Of a DNA stretch of 64,000 bases, positions 35,707-48,066 are shown one piece after another. This DNA comes from Eucalyptus grandis. Taxonomy: Eukaryota > Streptophyta > Magnoliopsida > Myrtales > Myrtaceae. The translations under genes and the position numbers were made by a program. Each line of letters starts with the position of its first letter. Positions within the stretch are counted from its first letter, which is position 1. Below the pieces are notes generated by a model. That model saw only the letters and a program-made list of their open reading frames with translations. It was not told the origin of the DNA and did not search any database. Location: contig NC_052621.1 of assembly GCF_016545825.1 (NCBI RefSeq), forward strand, positions 37,648,687 to 37,712,686. The letters are read 5' to 3'.

Positions 35707-38700
35707 ATGGCATCATCTTCTTCTTCATTCAAGGGTACTTTGGCAGCGCAGCTTAGATTGGTTGGCAATGGCCTTCTCAATGCCCCTTCTTCTGTTGACG
35801 AACTCCTCACTCTTCTTGATGTATGCTGCCTCAATTTACCAATTCATGCATATAATGATTTACTGCGCTGTGAAGCTTTACTTGCATTGGGAATTCTTAT
35901 TTGTTTTTCATCGGGATAAATTTGAATGCTTGAGGATGGTTGATGTTTGTTTGGGGGATGATTGATCTCCTGTCTTTGGGCTTCTCATCAATTTGCTCAT
36001 CAGGCATCTTTGTTTTATTAGTTGGTTGATATATGCGAATCCATTTGGTGGTTATGCTTGTGGGCAAAGGCATTTAGTTCATATGGACAGGAGAGTGAGT
36101 TCATATAATGGCTTTCAAACTCCTTTCTAAACTATAGAACTTTGGTTTCAGCATACTTAAAGCGAGTTAGGCGGATTTCGTTTAAGCATTACTCCTTGTA
36201 CTTGGTGTTCTTTGCTGTCCAATTCTCCATCTGCTGGATGGTATTCTTGTGCTACCATGAGCTTCAAAGTCAAATCTCTTGTTTTATCTTCCCCCTCCCC
36301 CTTTTGTTTGACCTCTTAAAGGACAGACATCACCAATTATTGGAGCATCTGAGATGGCTGTTCTCTTTCTACATTTCCAGAAACATTTCTGTATTCTTTA
36401 ATGTTGTTTATTTAGATATGGAAAATGACTTTTGCTTTCATATACATGTCCCCCCTACATAGAATGCTGAGGATGTCTTGGTGAATATGGAGCAAGAACC
36501 ATCGGACTTCCTCCAGGATGCCCTTCTTCCCATCATGAAGGGTCTCATAGCTGAAGCTCTGTTCAAACATTGTAACGAGGATGTGAGAGTTACGGTGGCA
36601 TCTTGCCTCAGTGAGATTCTGAGGATAGCATCACCGGTACAGCCATATAATGACGATCAGATGAAGGTATATAAAACAAAACTCTGGAGATTTTCTGATA
36701 CAATGAACTCACTTCTCTCGAGATAAAATTTTGTTCTTTCTCAGTTTCTTAAGTATCCATTCATGGGCAGGAAATTTTTCAACTGATCGCGGAGGCTTTT
36801 TCGAAGCTATCAGAACCGTCGACACGGTGTTATGAAAAGGCCCTTTCTATACTTGAAACCATTGCAAGGGTCAAGGCATGTCTGCTGATGCTTGACCTTG
36901 AATGCGAGGCACAAATTCTTCATATGTGCCAACATTTCTGGGTATTTACTAGGTAATATTATCTTCAGCAATTTTTTTTTTTTTTTTTTCGTAAGGTCCT
37001 CATCAGCAAATTTTACGCCTTCTTTTTCTTCTTTTTGCATAGTAGTTTACCAGAACCATAAGAAAGATAGCTTTCTTTATCTTTGACCATTACTAGTAGT
37101 TAATGGCAATTGCTCTTTTGAGTTCCATTTTAGTTTTCTGGATTATCACAATTTGGCTTGTCTTGCTGTCTAGTAACCTTTCTTATGACTCAAAAAGATG
37201 ATAGTTGTAGTTAGTTAATCGCGGATGAGTTTCCTTGTACATTAGTGTTCATTTATAAGTTAGTTTGGCTTGCATGATTGGATGAATCTTTCCACTATTT
37301 CATGTGGTTTTGTTTTGGTACCTCAAAGCTTTCAATTTCGTTGAAGAATCTCCTTCTAAACTCAATGTTTTGCTTGGTATAGCAAGGACTTTTTATATAA
37401 GGAGTTACACTGCAGTCTTTACAAGAGAGATTGAGATTTAGTGATATCTGTGCGAGCTCTTGACCTTAATTCTAGTGTAATGAAAAATAATGGCACCAAA
37501 ATGGCTCTGTGGTAGTTGGATTATAACTTGGCTCAACAGTTTTGTTATGACAGACTGCAACAACACTCTTATGATGTTACTAAATGATAGTTGTCAACGT
37601 CTTTTTTACTTTGAAATTTTAGCATTTACCTTTTGATACTCTCTTATTTTTTGATGGGTTCCTTTTTAATTAAGATCCAATCCATCTGCTGATGAATCCT
37701 GGGCTGTGGAACAAATCATGGCTGACATCCTCGCTGAAAGTGAAGATATCAGCCCAGATCTTCTGAATCATCTCCTAGCTAGTGTCCTTAAGGAGAATGA
37801 GGTTACCGTCATTTTTTATGTATCTGGTGTTTTAACTTTGTTTTGATTTGTTCATTTTCTAATAGGGAATATACCATCTTGCAGAAAGCGGCACCTTCCG
37901 GTTGGAAATTGGGAGAGAAACTAATCTTGGATTTTGCAGCAAAGCTGAGACCTAGTGGTTCTCCTGAACATGGCATTGCTGATCTCCCACATTCCAAGAG
38001 TTCAGTACTACCCAGGAAAAGGGAACCGAAAGCCAATTCATTAATGAGACCCGAGGAAGGTTATAATCTTTCTTGGCTGTACAGAGAGGGTCAAACTACT
38101 AAAGAAACCCACAAAAGAAGGATCTCCTTAAGCAGAAGTGATCTTTCGGCTATGCCTATGGCTTCTACAATGAAGAGAAGAACTATATTGAGGTCAAACA
38201 TGAAGAGGGGTGAGGCAGCTCTGCTTCCCAATGATCTTAGAGATGAAAGAATGAAGTTGCCAACCAAAGGAGGAAACGACGCTAGTAAAGGCACCTCAAA
38301 GGTATGATTGTAATTGTTGGAATATACCTTTGATACACTGATTGGATCTGATACTATGTATCTATTACATTCTTTGTCGTAATACTATTAAGGATGCCCG
38401 CTTCAATTTTTATTGTTATCATTGTTATTATTATAAAATTGAAGTATCTTGCAAAGCTCCACTGATTTTGTGTTTATGGTTATTAAAGAGGGTTGGCACT
38501 CAGTTTCTTACTTTTTCCTAATTGCTACGTTGCAGTCTTTGCTTCTTTTTTTCAGTTTTCATGAAGTCACGTATTTTCCTAAATAATTTTCAGGAGTCTT
38601 CAGTGATTGCCGATGGATTAATTGGTCGGAGAGTAAAGGTCTGGTGGCCATTGGATGAGATGTGAGCACTCTAGGACCCTCATTCAGAATACTTTGTTTC

Positions 38701-40340
38701 TGTCTCAGTCGTGCATGTTATTTCTCAATTCATCTCCTTCTTGCATTTGCTACTGCTGTTCCTTCAGTGATGGCTGGCTGCTGCTGTTTGCTTCAGTGAT
38801 GGTCACAGCACTAGGTCATTTATATCATTTTCTTCCTATTCCTAATTGATTGTTTTACAGGTTCTATGATGGCCGAATTCAATCTTATGACCCTATAATG
38901 AAAAAGCACAAGGTGAGATGACTATCATAGTCTTCAGAAGTTTCTGTAAATGTGACCTACCATTTGTTTTAATCAGCTGAGTTAGCTTCTTGGGTGTACC
39001 TGTATTATGCAGATCAGTCCTTTTTTATCCTCAAGTCCCGTCTGATAGCTAAATGTTCAGAATTTTATAGTTGTTCGGGCATGTGTCTCTTGCTCTATGC
39101 ACTGCCACCTCTTATCTTTAACTCTGAGATCTTGCAACTGCATGTTCTTTGTTATTGTGTTGACTATATATGGCCTGATTGGGACTATAGGTTTTGTACG
39201 ATGACGGGGACCAAGAAATCTTAAACCTTGAGAAGGAATGTTGGGAGATCATTGAGGATGATTTGCCAGATGAGGTAAGTGCTCACTTTTTGTTTTTTGG
39301 TCATTAAGTGTTCACTTTAATTGGTTATCTTTCTGTTGTTTTGTATCATTAAGTTAGAAATTAACTCCCTGCTTATGTGCTTCTCGGATATCTTGTAGCA
39401 TCGACAGGTGGCTGTTAATCCCAAACCCATTACTTCACCTGTCTTGTAAGTTTTGCCTTTTTATGATGTTTTTGTCTGCATATGTTTCTATTTTGTCCTA
39501 ATGAAACTACCTGTCTTGTTTCGTCTTGATTGTCATTATCAGACTGAGAAATTCAAATGGGAATGAAAAAAGTCTTCTCTCAACGGAGAAATTGAACTCC
39601 AAAGATGATGTTAAAAGGTTAGATTTTGATACGCATGATTTTACGATCTTTATTGTTCACTTGGCTGCAAGCTTATTTCTCGTGTTCTTATTAGGGCTGG
39701 AGCAACCACTGAAGCAACCACTGGATTGCTAGAAGTTGAAGACGCTCCAAGTTTGGGCAACCAATATGTAGGTGGAGACGTGTCCAGTGATGATGAAAGC
39801 ACTAAGGATAATGTCTTTGAGTTCAGGGCACGATCAAAGGATGTCCAGCTAGAAAATTCTAGTATGAGCACATCCAATGATTCAACTCCTGAAGCTAGCC
39901 TGCGAAGAGCAATCAGAGTAGGATCAAAGGATTTGCAACTTGATGATGAAAGTACTGAGGATAATGTTTTCGAGTTTAGGGCACGATCAAAGGACGTCCA
40001 ACTAGAAAATGCTAGTATGAGCACGTCCGATGATTCAACTCCAGAAGCTAGCCCGCCAAGACCACTCAGGGTTGGAATAAAGAATTTGCAACTCGAAAAT
40101 CCCAGTACAGGCACATCCAGTGATTCGACTCCAGAAGCCAGCCCGCTTAAATATATCGGGGCAAAATCAAAGGATGTTCAACTAAAAAACACATCCAATG
40201 GTTCAACTCCAGAAGCTGGCCCTCCTAGATGTATCAGGGCGAAATCAAAGGATGTCCAACTACAAAGCACATCCGATGATTCAACTCCAGAAGGTAGCCC
40301 ACCCAGACCTTGGGGACTGTGGCGGAGTCGGCGGCCCTAA
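35707..40340 (+). CDS. PDS5C: PDS5C-like protein, copy B, with expanded C-terminal repeats
   Basis: Eleven exons: 35707-35820, 36463-36666, 36771-36952, 37675-37801, 37885-38301, 38594-38661, 38861-38912, 39191-39274, 39399-39445, 39543-39617 and 39695-40340. All phases agree, giving 671 aa. Exon 5 corresponds to parts of exons 5 and 6 of copy A with the intron gone. It lacks 34 residues present in copy C, in frame, after KLRP. The linker motif is KREPKANSLMRPEEGYNLS. The Tudor domain, about residues 360-414, is intact (RVKVWWPLDEMFYDG, HKVLYDDGDQE). From about residue 503 the protein is six units of a Ser/Thr/Asp-rich repeat (RSKDVQLEN, then SDDSTPEASPPR). It ends PWGLWRSRRP. No lesion was seen. 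Confidence 0.9.
39831..40320 (+). repeat. Coding tandem repeat, about 90 bp, six units (copy B)
   Basis: The TCAAAGGAT anchor, or its variant, recurs at 39834, 39924, 39987, 40077, 40167 and 40245, so spacings are 90, 63, 90, 90 and 78, all multiples of three. It encodes a 30-residue unit starting RSKDVQLEN and containing DDSTPEASPPR. The short unit replaces the STP block with DDESTEDNVFEFRA. Confidence 0.93.
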
Positions 40341-42017
40341 TATGGAACTCAAGGGTGCAGAGCATGGGAACAGCTGTAGTTTTGGTGAAATCATAGGAGT
40401 AATAAATCTTAAAAGGGTATCAAGATGCAAGAGCTTACAATTTAGCTCCCTGTACAAAGATACAGAAGTTGAAGAAGTTCCGGATGTCCAGCAGCTTTTA
40501 GTTATCAGCCCTTGTATGTATATAGATTCTTTTCTTGCTTTTGTAAATGTGAGTTGATTATAGTTCTTAGCAACAAAATAGAAACGCAAGAATGTAACGA
40601 GCTATGGCTCATATTAAATTTTGTCCACGACGGAATGTATATTCTTTTATTGGTCATTATTCTTATCTTTTCCCCTCCGAATTCGTGGTTGTGGTTCAAC
40701 AGATGATCCCTGGTAATATAGCCAGGGGCTTTGAGAATACTTCCCTGAAAAATAGTAATATAAATATGTACTATCTAACTTATTTTTGCATCGATAATGT
40801 GAATTCAGCGCTCCAATCATTCTTATATGGATTCTTTTATTGAAAGAAACCTTCGAATATTGAAAATTAGTAGCTACTGTATTTAGGGATTTCTGGACAT
40901 GGCAAGATATGAAAATGTTTAATAAAAAAGAAGATATGAAAGTGAAAAATACGAAAGAATTTCGCAAAGTTTATTTTTTCATGGTGATCATTTGTTATTA
41001 ATAATCGGTTAACATTTGTATATGGTCGGTAACTTTGAAATACAAAAAAATTTCATTTAATTGTGTATAATCAATAATAAATAAATCATAATAATGATAG
41101 CAACATCTCATATTAAAGGAAAAATAGTTTGACCATTTCGGTGTAAATGGTGAAGCTTATTTATACCCCAAAATGAAAAATTCAACACTCTCTCTCTCTC
41201 CCCGGCTCTTGCATGAACTAGTGGAGTCACAGGAAAGAGATAAAATAAAATAAAATAAAGAACAAAAAGGAAGATGGTCATCGGTTGCCTGCTTGGTTCC
41301 ACTCCGAATTCCCAGGTTCTTATTCGTTGTGTATTATAATTTTATTGATAGGTCTCTTTGATTACTAGAGATTTCATAGAGCGAGCAAAATTCAAGCATT
41401 GTCACCTAATCCAATTATCTTTAAAATTTGAATTTGGTGTCACGTTGATTATTTGGTCATACTGTTGAATGATTTTCCATTCATTGATAGAATATTACAG
41501 TTTGTTTCATCATATTGTCTCATAATCCGGTGTGAATTCACATATTGCATAACGGATTATAAGTTGGTTCATCCTTTGTAGGCTATTGCATATGATTGAT
41601 CTCAAACAACATTATTTGTAGGTGCTGCCCTCAAGTTATGAACTTGGACTTGTCAGCTCACCCAAATCGAAAAGCCAAACTTGGGGAAGGCCGACACCAA
41701 AAAAATAGGGAGAAAGCAACTCCTCTTATTTTAGCCTCGTGCTTTGAATTTTTGGTAACATAAATATATGAAGATGGTCAACCTTCGTTTAAGAAGAGAT
41801 CATACATTATATACAACATTCACTTCTAAATTAAATAATCATGGGGCAATTCTCTAGAAAACTGGGTTCTTTTTTTTCGGGCCCAAGACAAAACCACCAT
41901 TTCATTATTATTGCACGATTTCCGATGGGCTGTGTCACGATCCAAATTGGCCCATCTTCTACTCACAGATTCAAGAGCGTCTCTCCCTGCACTCCTCTCT
42001 GTCTCTGCTGCTCTTGC
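40341..42017. other. 3' flank of copy B and start of unit 2
   Basis: 3' UTR-like sequence to about 40,700, then AT-rich spacer that is closely repeated at 56,018-57,760. It includes a diverged Lys-rich module at 41,213. No other gene is supported. Confidence 0.5.
41213..41315 (+). other. Lys-rich exon module, alpha form, unit 2
   Basis: Diverged relative of the beta modules: TTGCATGAACTAGTGGAGTC, an AAATAAAATA-filled middle, then CCACTCCGAATTCCCAG before GTTCTTATTC. The reading frame is not kept. Confidence 0.35.
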
Positions 42018-42154
42018 ATGGACTTGTGGAGTCTCTCGGAAAAGAGGAAGACGATGGCCAAAAAAGCAAGAAAAAAGAAGAAGAGAAAAAGATGAAGATG
42101 AAGATGAAGATGGTCTCGGTCGACTGCCTTGCTCCTCTCTCCCTCTATTCTTGG
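42018..42154 (+). other. Lys-rich exon module, beta form, unit 2
   Basis: Starts ATGGACTTGTGGAGTCTCTC. An extra A and an added GATGAA unit shift the frame relative to unit 1, and the donor-side CCAG has become TTGG, so this copy is dead. Confidence 0.4.
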
Positions 42155-45100
42155 GTTCGTAATCTTCTAATGATGGTTGTCAATCCTTTTCCTTTTTTTG
42201 CTCTATTCGTCGATTGGCATTGCCAGCTTTGTTTCATCAGTGTCGGGTGCCTTGGCGTTTTCTTAGCTCCTTTCTTTTTCTGGTATACAAAAGAACAGTG
42301 AATTCATCTCTTCATGGTTTAAATCGAAAAGATGCGTATGTTCTGTTAAAAATTGTTGATTTTTCTGCCATTTGAAGATAAAATCGGGTTTTTACTAATT
42401 ATTGACGAAGCCCATCTGCAAAGTTTTCTAATCGAGTATGCTTCCACATGTACCAGTGCAAGCTTAAGTTGATTTTGTCATTTTCCTATTGAGTTCCATG
42501 AAATTTTCTTCCTTTTTGTGTTCGCGTCTGCACAACTCGTCAATTGAAGCTTCGTCGATTGCAGACGACCAGCATTTGTTTTTGTTTGTTTTTTTTTTTC
42601 ACCCTAAGCAAAAGAACTAAACCCATATAGGACTATCATGATATGAGTAATCATCTTTGGATATATCTCCTTTATGGGTTGATGTTTTGCTTCTCAAAGT
42701 TACGAGTCAGTCCCTTCCTCTGTGGGCTAATATTGCATATGATTTTTCCCTGAGAATTATGAAATCCCTTCTCACAATAATATGGATCATGGTTTTTCCC
42801 AAATGGTTTGAGGAAAAAGCTGATATGAATCTGCAGCTTGGCTAATTTAATAGTAGCTTACACCGACCTATAGCGGACAAACTTTTGGGTTGAAGTGGAG
42901 TCCTGAAAAGGTCTCTCCAAACTTTCTAGTGAACTGAAATCTATTACATTTTCAAATTTGAATCTCAACAAAAACCTGAAGAATCAGTTGTTTGACAATA
43001 TTAACATGTAAATTAATGATATAACAGAAGTTAATAGTAACCATTACCGTGAAACTTAACCCGAAGAGCAACAGTCATGCACACCTTTAGCTTGAAACTT
43101 TTGCAACTAAGATACCTCTACTTTTATGTTTACAGTTGCGCTTGCTTTTTCCCTCCCATGAGCATGGCATTTTTTCAGAAATGGTGTTCATCTATTTAAC
43201 TGTCTGAAGATCTCTATTTTTGGTCACAATTTAGGAGAAGCCATAAAAATTGGAATTCTAGTGAGCTTTAATAGGGGTTAATCGTCCATGCAGAATATCT
43301 GCAAGTTGTTTGCTGCACCAGCTTACCTCTATCACCATTATATAGGTAGTCATGTCTTTTTGAATTTTGGATATATTGTTGTGTCCGATCATTTCACTCA
43401 AATTACATCATTCTTAAGTTTTCTTTTCCATCTACTCTTTATTTATTTATTTTATCAGATTTTCAAATATTCATGCTCTTTTTTGGATGTCTTCTAGCTA
43501 TAATGGGAAAAATAATTTCCTGGTCTTAATTAACATTTTTTTCTATGTAAGAGCCTTGCATATATCCCTTTAACTTCTTCTGAACCTTGAATTTTGCAAG
43601 CCAATCTAAACCCAAAAGCCAAACTCTTTAAAGAGCCAAGACCAGATAAATAGGAAGAAAGCTGCTCTTCTTATTTTAGCCCCATGTTTTGGCATCTACA
43701 TATCACAGATTCTATAAATGGTCAACCTTTGTAAAATATTAAATTATCACAAACTTCTTCTATCATCTGCAGTTTTACATTATTTGTGGAAATTTCATTC
43801 GGAAAAATTTTTTGGGAGTTAGAACATCTGGTGCCTAAATAGATCTCTTATATATTTGGGTTACAATGTCATATGGGGATAAGAGCTGCAATATTGTCAC
43901 ACGTCATAAAAGATACTCATACAGAGGACAATGGAGGATAGGTATGAATATGTGGAATAAGAAAATAGTAGTGAATGAAAAAAATAAAAAAGATAGTATG
44001 TATACTACTGCCTGGCTAACTGTAATTCTTCCTTCCTACTACTGGCACGACTGGTCTGTGCTAGTATTGCAACAAGATGTGTCCACTAGAATTGCCAAGT
44101 CCTCCATTTTGTGGCTTTCCCTCTGTACCACTGCATCGCCACTCCTATGCACCAGTATTCTCCAAATAATGGTTTTGACATGATAAACCCCTTAATTTTT
44201 AGTTTTGAGGTCATGGGGTTTAAACCTTTGACCTTGTGTGGCCATAGCAACGTCCCTGCTATTCGGCCAAGTGCCTAGCACATGGATTTGGAACAACTAT
44301 TCTTATCATTAATTTGTTCACAAGATAGCGGATGTTTCATTTTTCAATACTTGGAGTTCCAACTATACATAATTCTTTTTTGCATGTTGTATTCAGTGTA
44401 TGGAATTTCAATTTAGAAGATGTGGAATTATAATTGAATAAGGACCAAATGAAAGGTCACAGTTTTTTGTGTTGGGTTTGCATGAGGAGGTCATATTAGA
44501 CATATATTATCATACGGAGATGGAGAGAGTTAATCTGACTGTGAAATGAGTAACTTTGTTTTCCAGGCCAATGTGAAATGGATAAGTAGTAATTCGAGCT
44601 TTTTCCAGTTGTAGATATTATTAAATACCTTCTTGATATACTTGCGTGGTTTTGTCAATTTTGTTTTGATAATAATGAGGTTGCATTTTGAAATGAGCTG
44701 TACATACAAACTGGTCTTCGTCATATTATATCACCATATCACGAGAAGGGAGAAACATTCAGATTTGATAACAAAATGAGAAGGTATTATTCCTTTTCAG
44801 ACCTACCAGATAGGGTGAGTTAGAAATCAACCATTAATGAATCTTCCAAGAGTAGATGATGGATAATTTTTCTTTGATGCAGCTTTCAAATTTGTCATAA
44901 ACAATGAGATTTTATTCTTAATCGATAGTATATCCACGATGATTTCCTCCTAATACCCTTCTTGCCAACAAAAGGTAGGATTGCCAAAATCTTGCACCTG
45001 TGTGAGACTTTGTCACCTTTCAATACTTGCTGGCATCCTTCATAATTTCAACAAAAAACTAGAGGAATTTTTATCATGAAAATGTTTATATAATATGTAT

Positions 45101-45906
45101 AATTAAGAAGTTTATCCTCTTCAACAAGTTCAGGCTGTGAGGGAAGTCAAAAATCTTCAGCATGTAAAATAAGGCGAATCATCTAAATTTCACTGAAAAT
45201 CAACATGTATTATAAGGCTTAAAATGTTTGGACAAGCATTGAATAAAATCATGAAGGTGCTGAAACTAATCTTTCATATTATTGAATAAAATCATCATCA
45301 ATGTTCGGTATCATCTAGGCATACAAAGATTAGTCCTGATACCAAAATTTGCCGATGAAATCCACTAACAGGAGGGAGTCTTTTTTTAAGAGGTTGCTAC
45401 TTTTGTAATTCACAATCATCTTGGGTTATGATCTTCAGAGTTTCTCCAACCACTCCCTATAATATGCATTCTTCTCAACTTTCGAAACCCATCCTCATTC
45501 CTGCTGTTCTTTTTTTTTTTTTTTTTTTTTTTTTCCCTTGATGCAACTGATATAAATTTTGTTATAAATACTTGTTGCGGAAAAAAAGAAGACGTATTAG
45601 TTGTTAAAATAATAGCCTTTTCATGGTATTGCTAATTGAACTTCAAACAAGCTGGTTTCGCTGTTTAGCTCTTACTTTGCCGTGTTAGTGTGTGATGCTG
45701 GTTTCACTGGTTTTGCCACTTTTGACAGTCTTTTCATCTCGGCACCCTTCTACTGGCTATGACTCCTTGTCATTCTGAGTGTAAGTTTTTGGTCCCGTGA
45801 TCTCTTCTTGTATAGTTTGGTTAAAGCTCAGTATATTTATTACTTTTACCAAAAAAAAGAAACAAACTTCAAACAAGCTAAATAAAATATGATTTATAAA
45901 TGCAGT
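42155..45906. other. Unit 2 spacer
   Basis: Matches 30,045-33,535 closely. It contains the tRNA-like element (44,215-44,270, minus strand) and a T-run of about 24 at 45,511. A segment at about 45,650-45,880, after the T-run, has no counterpart in unit 1 and may be a unit-2 insertion. Confidence 0.5.
43980..44285 (-). mobile_element. tRNA-like (SINE-type) element, unit 2
   Basis: The B-box position reads GGTTTAAACCCC (minus strand, 44,215-44,226), one base from the consensus. The A-box region GGCCGAATAGCAGGG lies 40-45 bases upstream on the same strand. Confidence 0.33.
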
Positions 45907-46053
45907 CACGTGACATGCCACAATCACAACAGTACTTATTGACACGAGCATGTCACGTGCGGCGTTAACCTACTAACAATTTTAACCTAGTTTTATCTTG
46001 AGAAATCTCATTGGAGGTGGCGGCGCACTATGGCATTTCATCCCTTATAAATA
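45907..46053 (+). promoter_or_regulatory. Double G-box plus TATA promoter, unit 2
   Basis: CACGTG at 45907-45912 and 45954-45959, and TATAAATA at 46046-46053, with spacing as in unit 1. Confidence 0.6.
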
Positions 46054-46168
46054 CCCGTATGTCCTCATTGTGTCACCTCACAAATAGCACCTTCAATAAT
46101 CTACTAGACTGATCTAGCTTTTATTCTTCTCCTAGGTTTTGTATTTGTTTTGTTTGAATTGAATAATT

Positions 46169-46446
46169 TTGCTGAAGGGCTTTGTTGATCCAAAATCCTT
46201 CAGATATAGGAGTACTACAGTTTATTGTCCAAAAGCAAGCAAGAAAGAGTTTGCAGTTATTCGGTCGGAGAAAAACTTGAAGGTGGATGTCTTTGTTATT
46301 AGACAATATGCATATCTATTGTCATTCTCATTCGTTGAAATGTTACTGTGCTGATCACACTATTTTTTCAATTTCTCTCTGTTTTAAATGTCCTTGCAGG
46401 AATTCTCCTTGTGTTACAAAGATAAGAAGAAACTCTCTATGAGCAG
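46169..46446 (+). pseudogene. Small relic gene, unit 2 copy (frame kept, ATG lost)
   Basis: Exon 1 (46169-46282) is open and reads LLKGFVDPKSFRYRSTTVY then CPKASKKEFAVIRSEKNLK, but the expected ATG is TTG. Exon 2 (46400-46446) reads EFSLCYKDKKKLSMS. The exon 3 segment is absent. Confidence 0.5.
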
Positions 46447-47719
46447 GTATCTACTATTATCCAATTTTTCAATTTGGAAAAGGAACAGAGAGCTTTTGTT
46501 TATTAACAGTGCACCATGCATATAAATTGCTATTGCTTCCAGTGCACATTGAGATCGCTTTCAGATCTAATCGTTTTCAGAAACTTAATATGATGTAAGA
46601 ACCAAATCTAACAGCTGAGACCGCAGTTATGATCTTTCAGGATTTGTGGATCGTGTACACATGTTCTAAGTTCAAATGGAAAAGTGGAACTGGAGGTCAT
46701 GGGCATCTCTTGGCAAGAAAAGAATCTGAGCGATTGAGACTATTACTGTCCATAACTCAGTAACAAAGTGGAGTCGATGCAATGCGCTGCTTGAGCTTAA
46801 AAACCTGGACAAGTAATGTTTAATTTCTCATTTACGTGCTCTATGTGATGATTTAGGTTGAGTTGAGATGGACCTGGATCCAAACTATCTTTAATTTTGA
46901 TGAAGTTTGAGCCAAGTTTGAGAGGGATGCGATCTGAATTGAAATGTGGTTGCTTTGTCATGTTCATTAGCAATTCGCGTCATGTCCTTTGGCTTTATTT
47001 AGAGCACAAATATTGCACAAGGTGATAACAATTTTTTTTTAAAGAAGAAAGTCAAAATCGAATTGAATCATTTGAATCGTAAGTTATTGCGCTCATGTCA
47101 TTTTAAAACTATATTTGTGCTGTGGTCACTGCTGTACTTATCTCCAGGTTGGGTGTACCATTGTATGTTCAGAACTGTCACCTTGATACCAATATTCTGT
47201 AAAAAGAAAACATAATCTATTCAATATGATTTGAACCTTATAAGCCAGTCATCACATACACCAAATTGTAATACTTGCACCTATTCATGTTTGGCACAAA
47301 ATGTCAAGCTAAAATGGTGGTGCCTGCCAATACTCAAATATTGTACATGGATATAGGTGTATCACTGTGATTTTTAATAAATGTTTCTTAAAAAAATAAC
47401 CAAAGGATGTAATAAAAAAATTTGATTTGCATTTTCACAACAATCTTTTGAAATTTGAATTTATTGGTCGCATGTCTAAGTCTTTATTTTGTTGATATTA
47501 CATACCTTGTTCTCTTTGGACAAGCTCGTATTGTTTTATCATCATATCTTATGGATTTTATTATTCTGTCTCGGTTGTTAATATATAGATCTCATTTTCT
47601 TTTTTGGTCAGTCTACAGAAACCAATATTGAGCAGGTTAATAATTAGGAAAGCCAGAAAAATCAAATTCTGGAGCAATTTAAGAGTGATTAGGTACAGAA
47701 TCCAGAGCAAAAGCCAATG
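46447..47719. other. Unit 2 spacer after the relic gene
   Basis: Matches 34,092-35,359. No coding support. Confidence 0.5.
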
Positions 47720-48066
47720 GAATGGCAAGTAATTGGTCCTCCTAAGTTCCCAAGATACGAAATACCACTTAAAGCTATCATGTTCATTTTTTGTCACAAT
47801 AGCAAAGAGCACACAGTCAGAGTCCAACCAAGAAACCAAAATTGGCAGCTAAATCAGAACTCAAGGAATATGACCAGGTTCATAGCATAGGTGGAAACTT
47901 ACCGTGTTTCCGTTTCTTCCTTTGAATTGCCATGTTTTGTTTTCCCTATATATTGTAGATGAGTTTCTGATTACTCTCTGTGCAAATCTGCAAGAGAATA
48001 CTAGTACTCTCTGTGTTCGTTTGAGCTGTATAGCGTGTGTTGCCACCCAAAGTAAAAAGAGAAAAA
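47720..48066 (+). promoter_or_regulatory. Conserved proximal upstream segment of PDS5 copy C
   Basis: Nearly identical to the segments before copies B and D, including the pattern CCAAGATACGAAATACCACT and the CACAGTCAGA block. Confidence 0.6.

Larger units (their letters stand above)
29860..40860 (+). repeat. Array unit 1 (spacer plus PDS5 copy B)
   Basis: First of the long tandem units. It contains a Lys-rich exon module (29,917), the tRNA-like element (32,080), a G-box/TATA promoter (33,536), the small relic gene, the shared PDS5 proximal promoter and copy B. The same order recurs in units 2 and 3, with long stretches nearly identical by eye. The distance from the copy B to the copy C start codon is 12,360 bp. 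Confidence 0.85.

Noticed and set aside
39650..40114. Long minus-strand open frame across the C-terminal repeats of copy B (similar frames at 52,312-52,596 and 55,486-55,869)
   Set aside because: It is the opposite strand of the 90-bp coding repeat. A period divisible by three keeps any stop-free antisense frame open. There is no start context or neighbouring exon.
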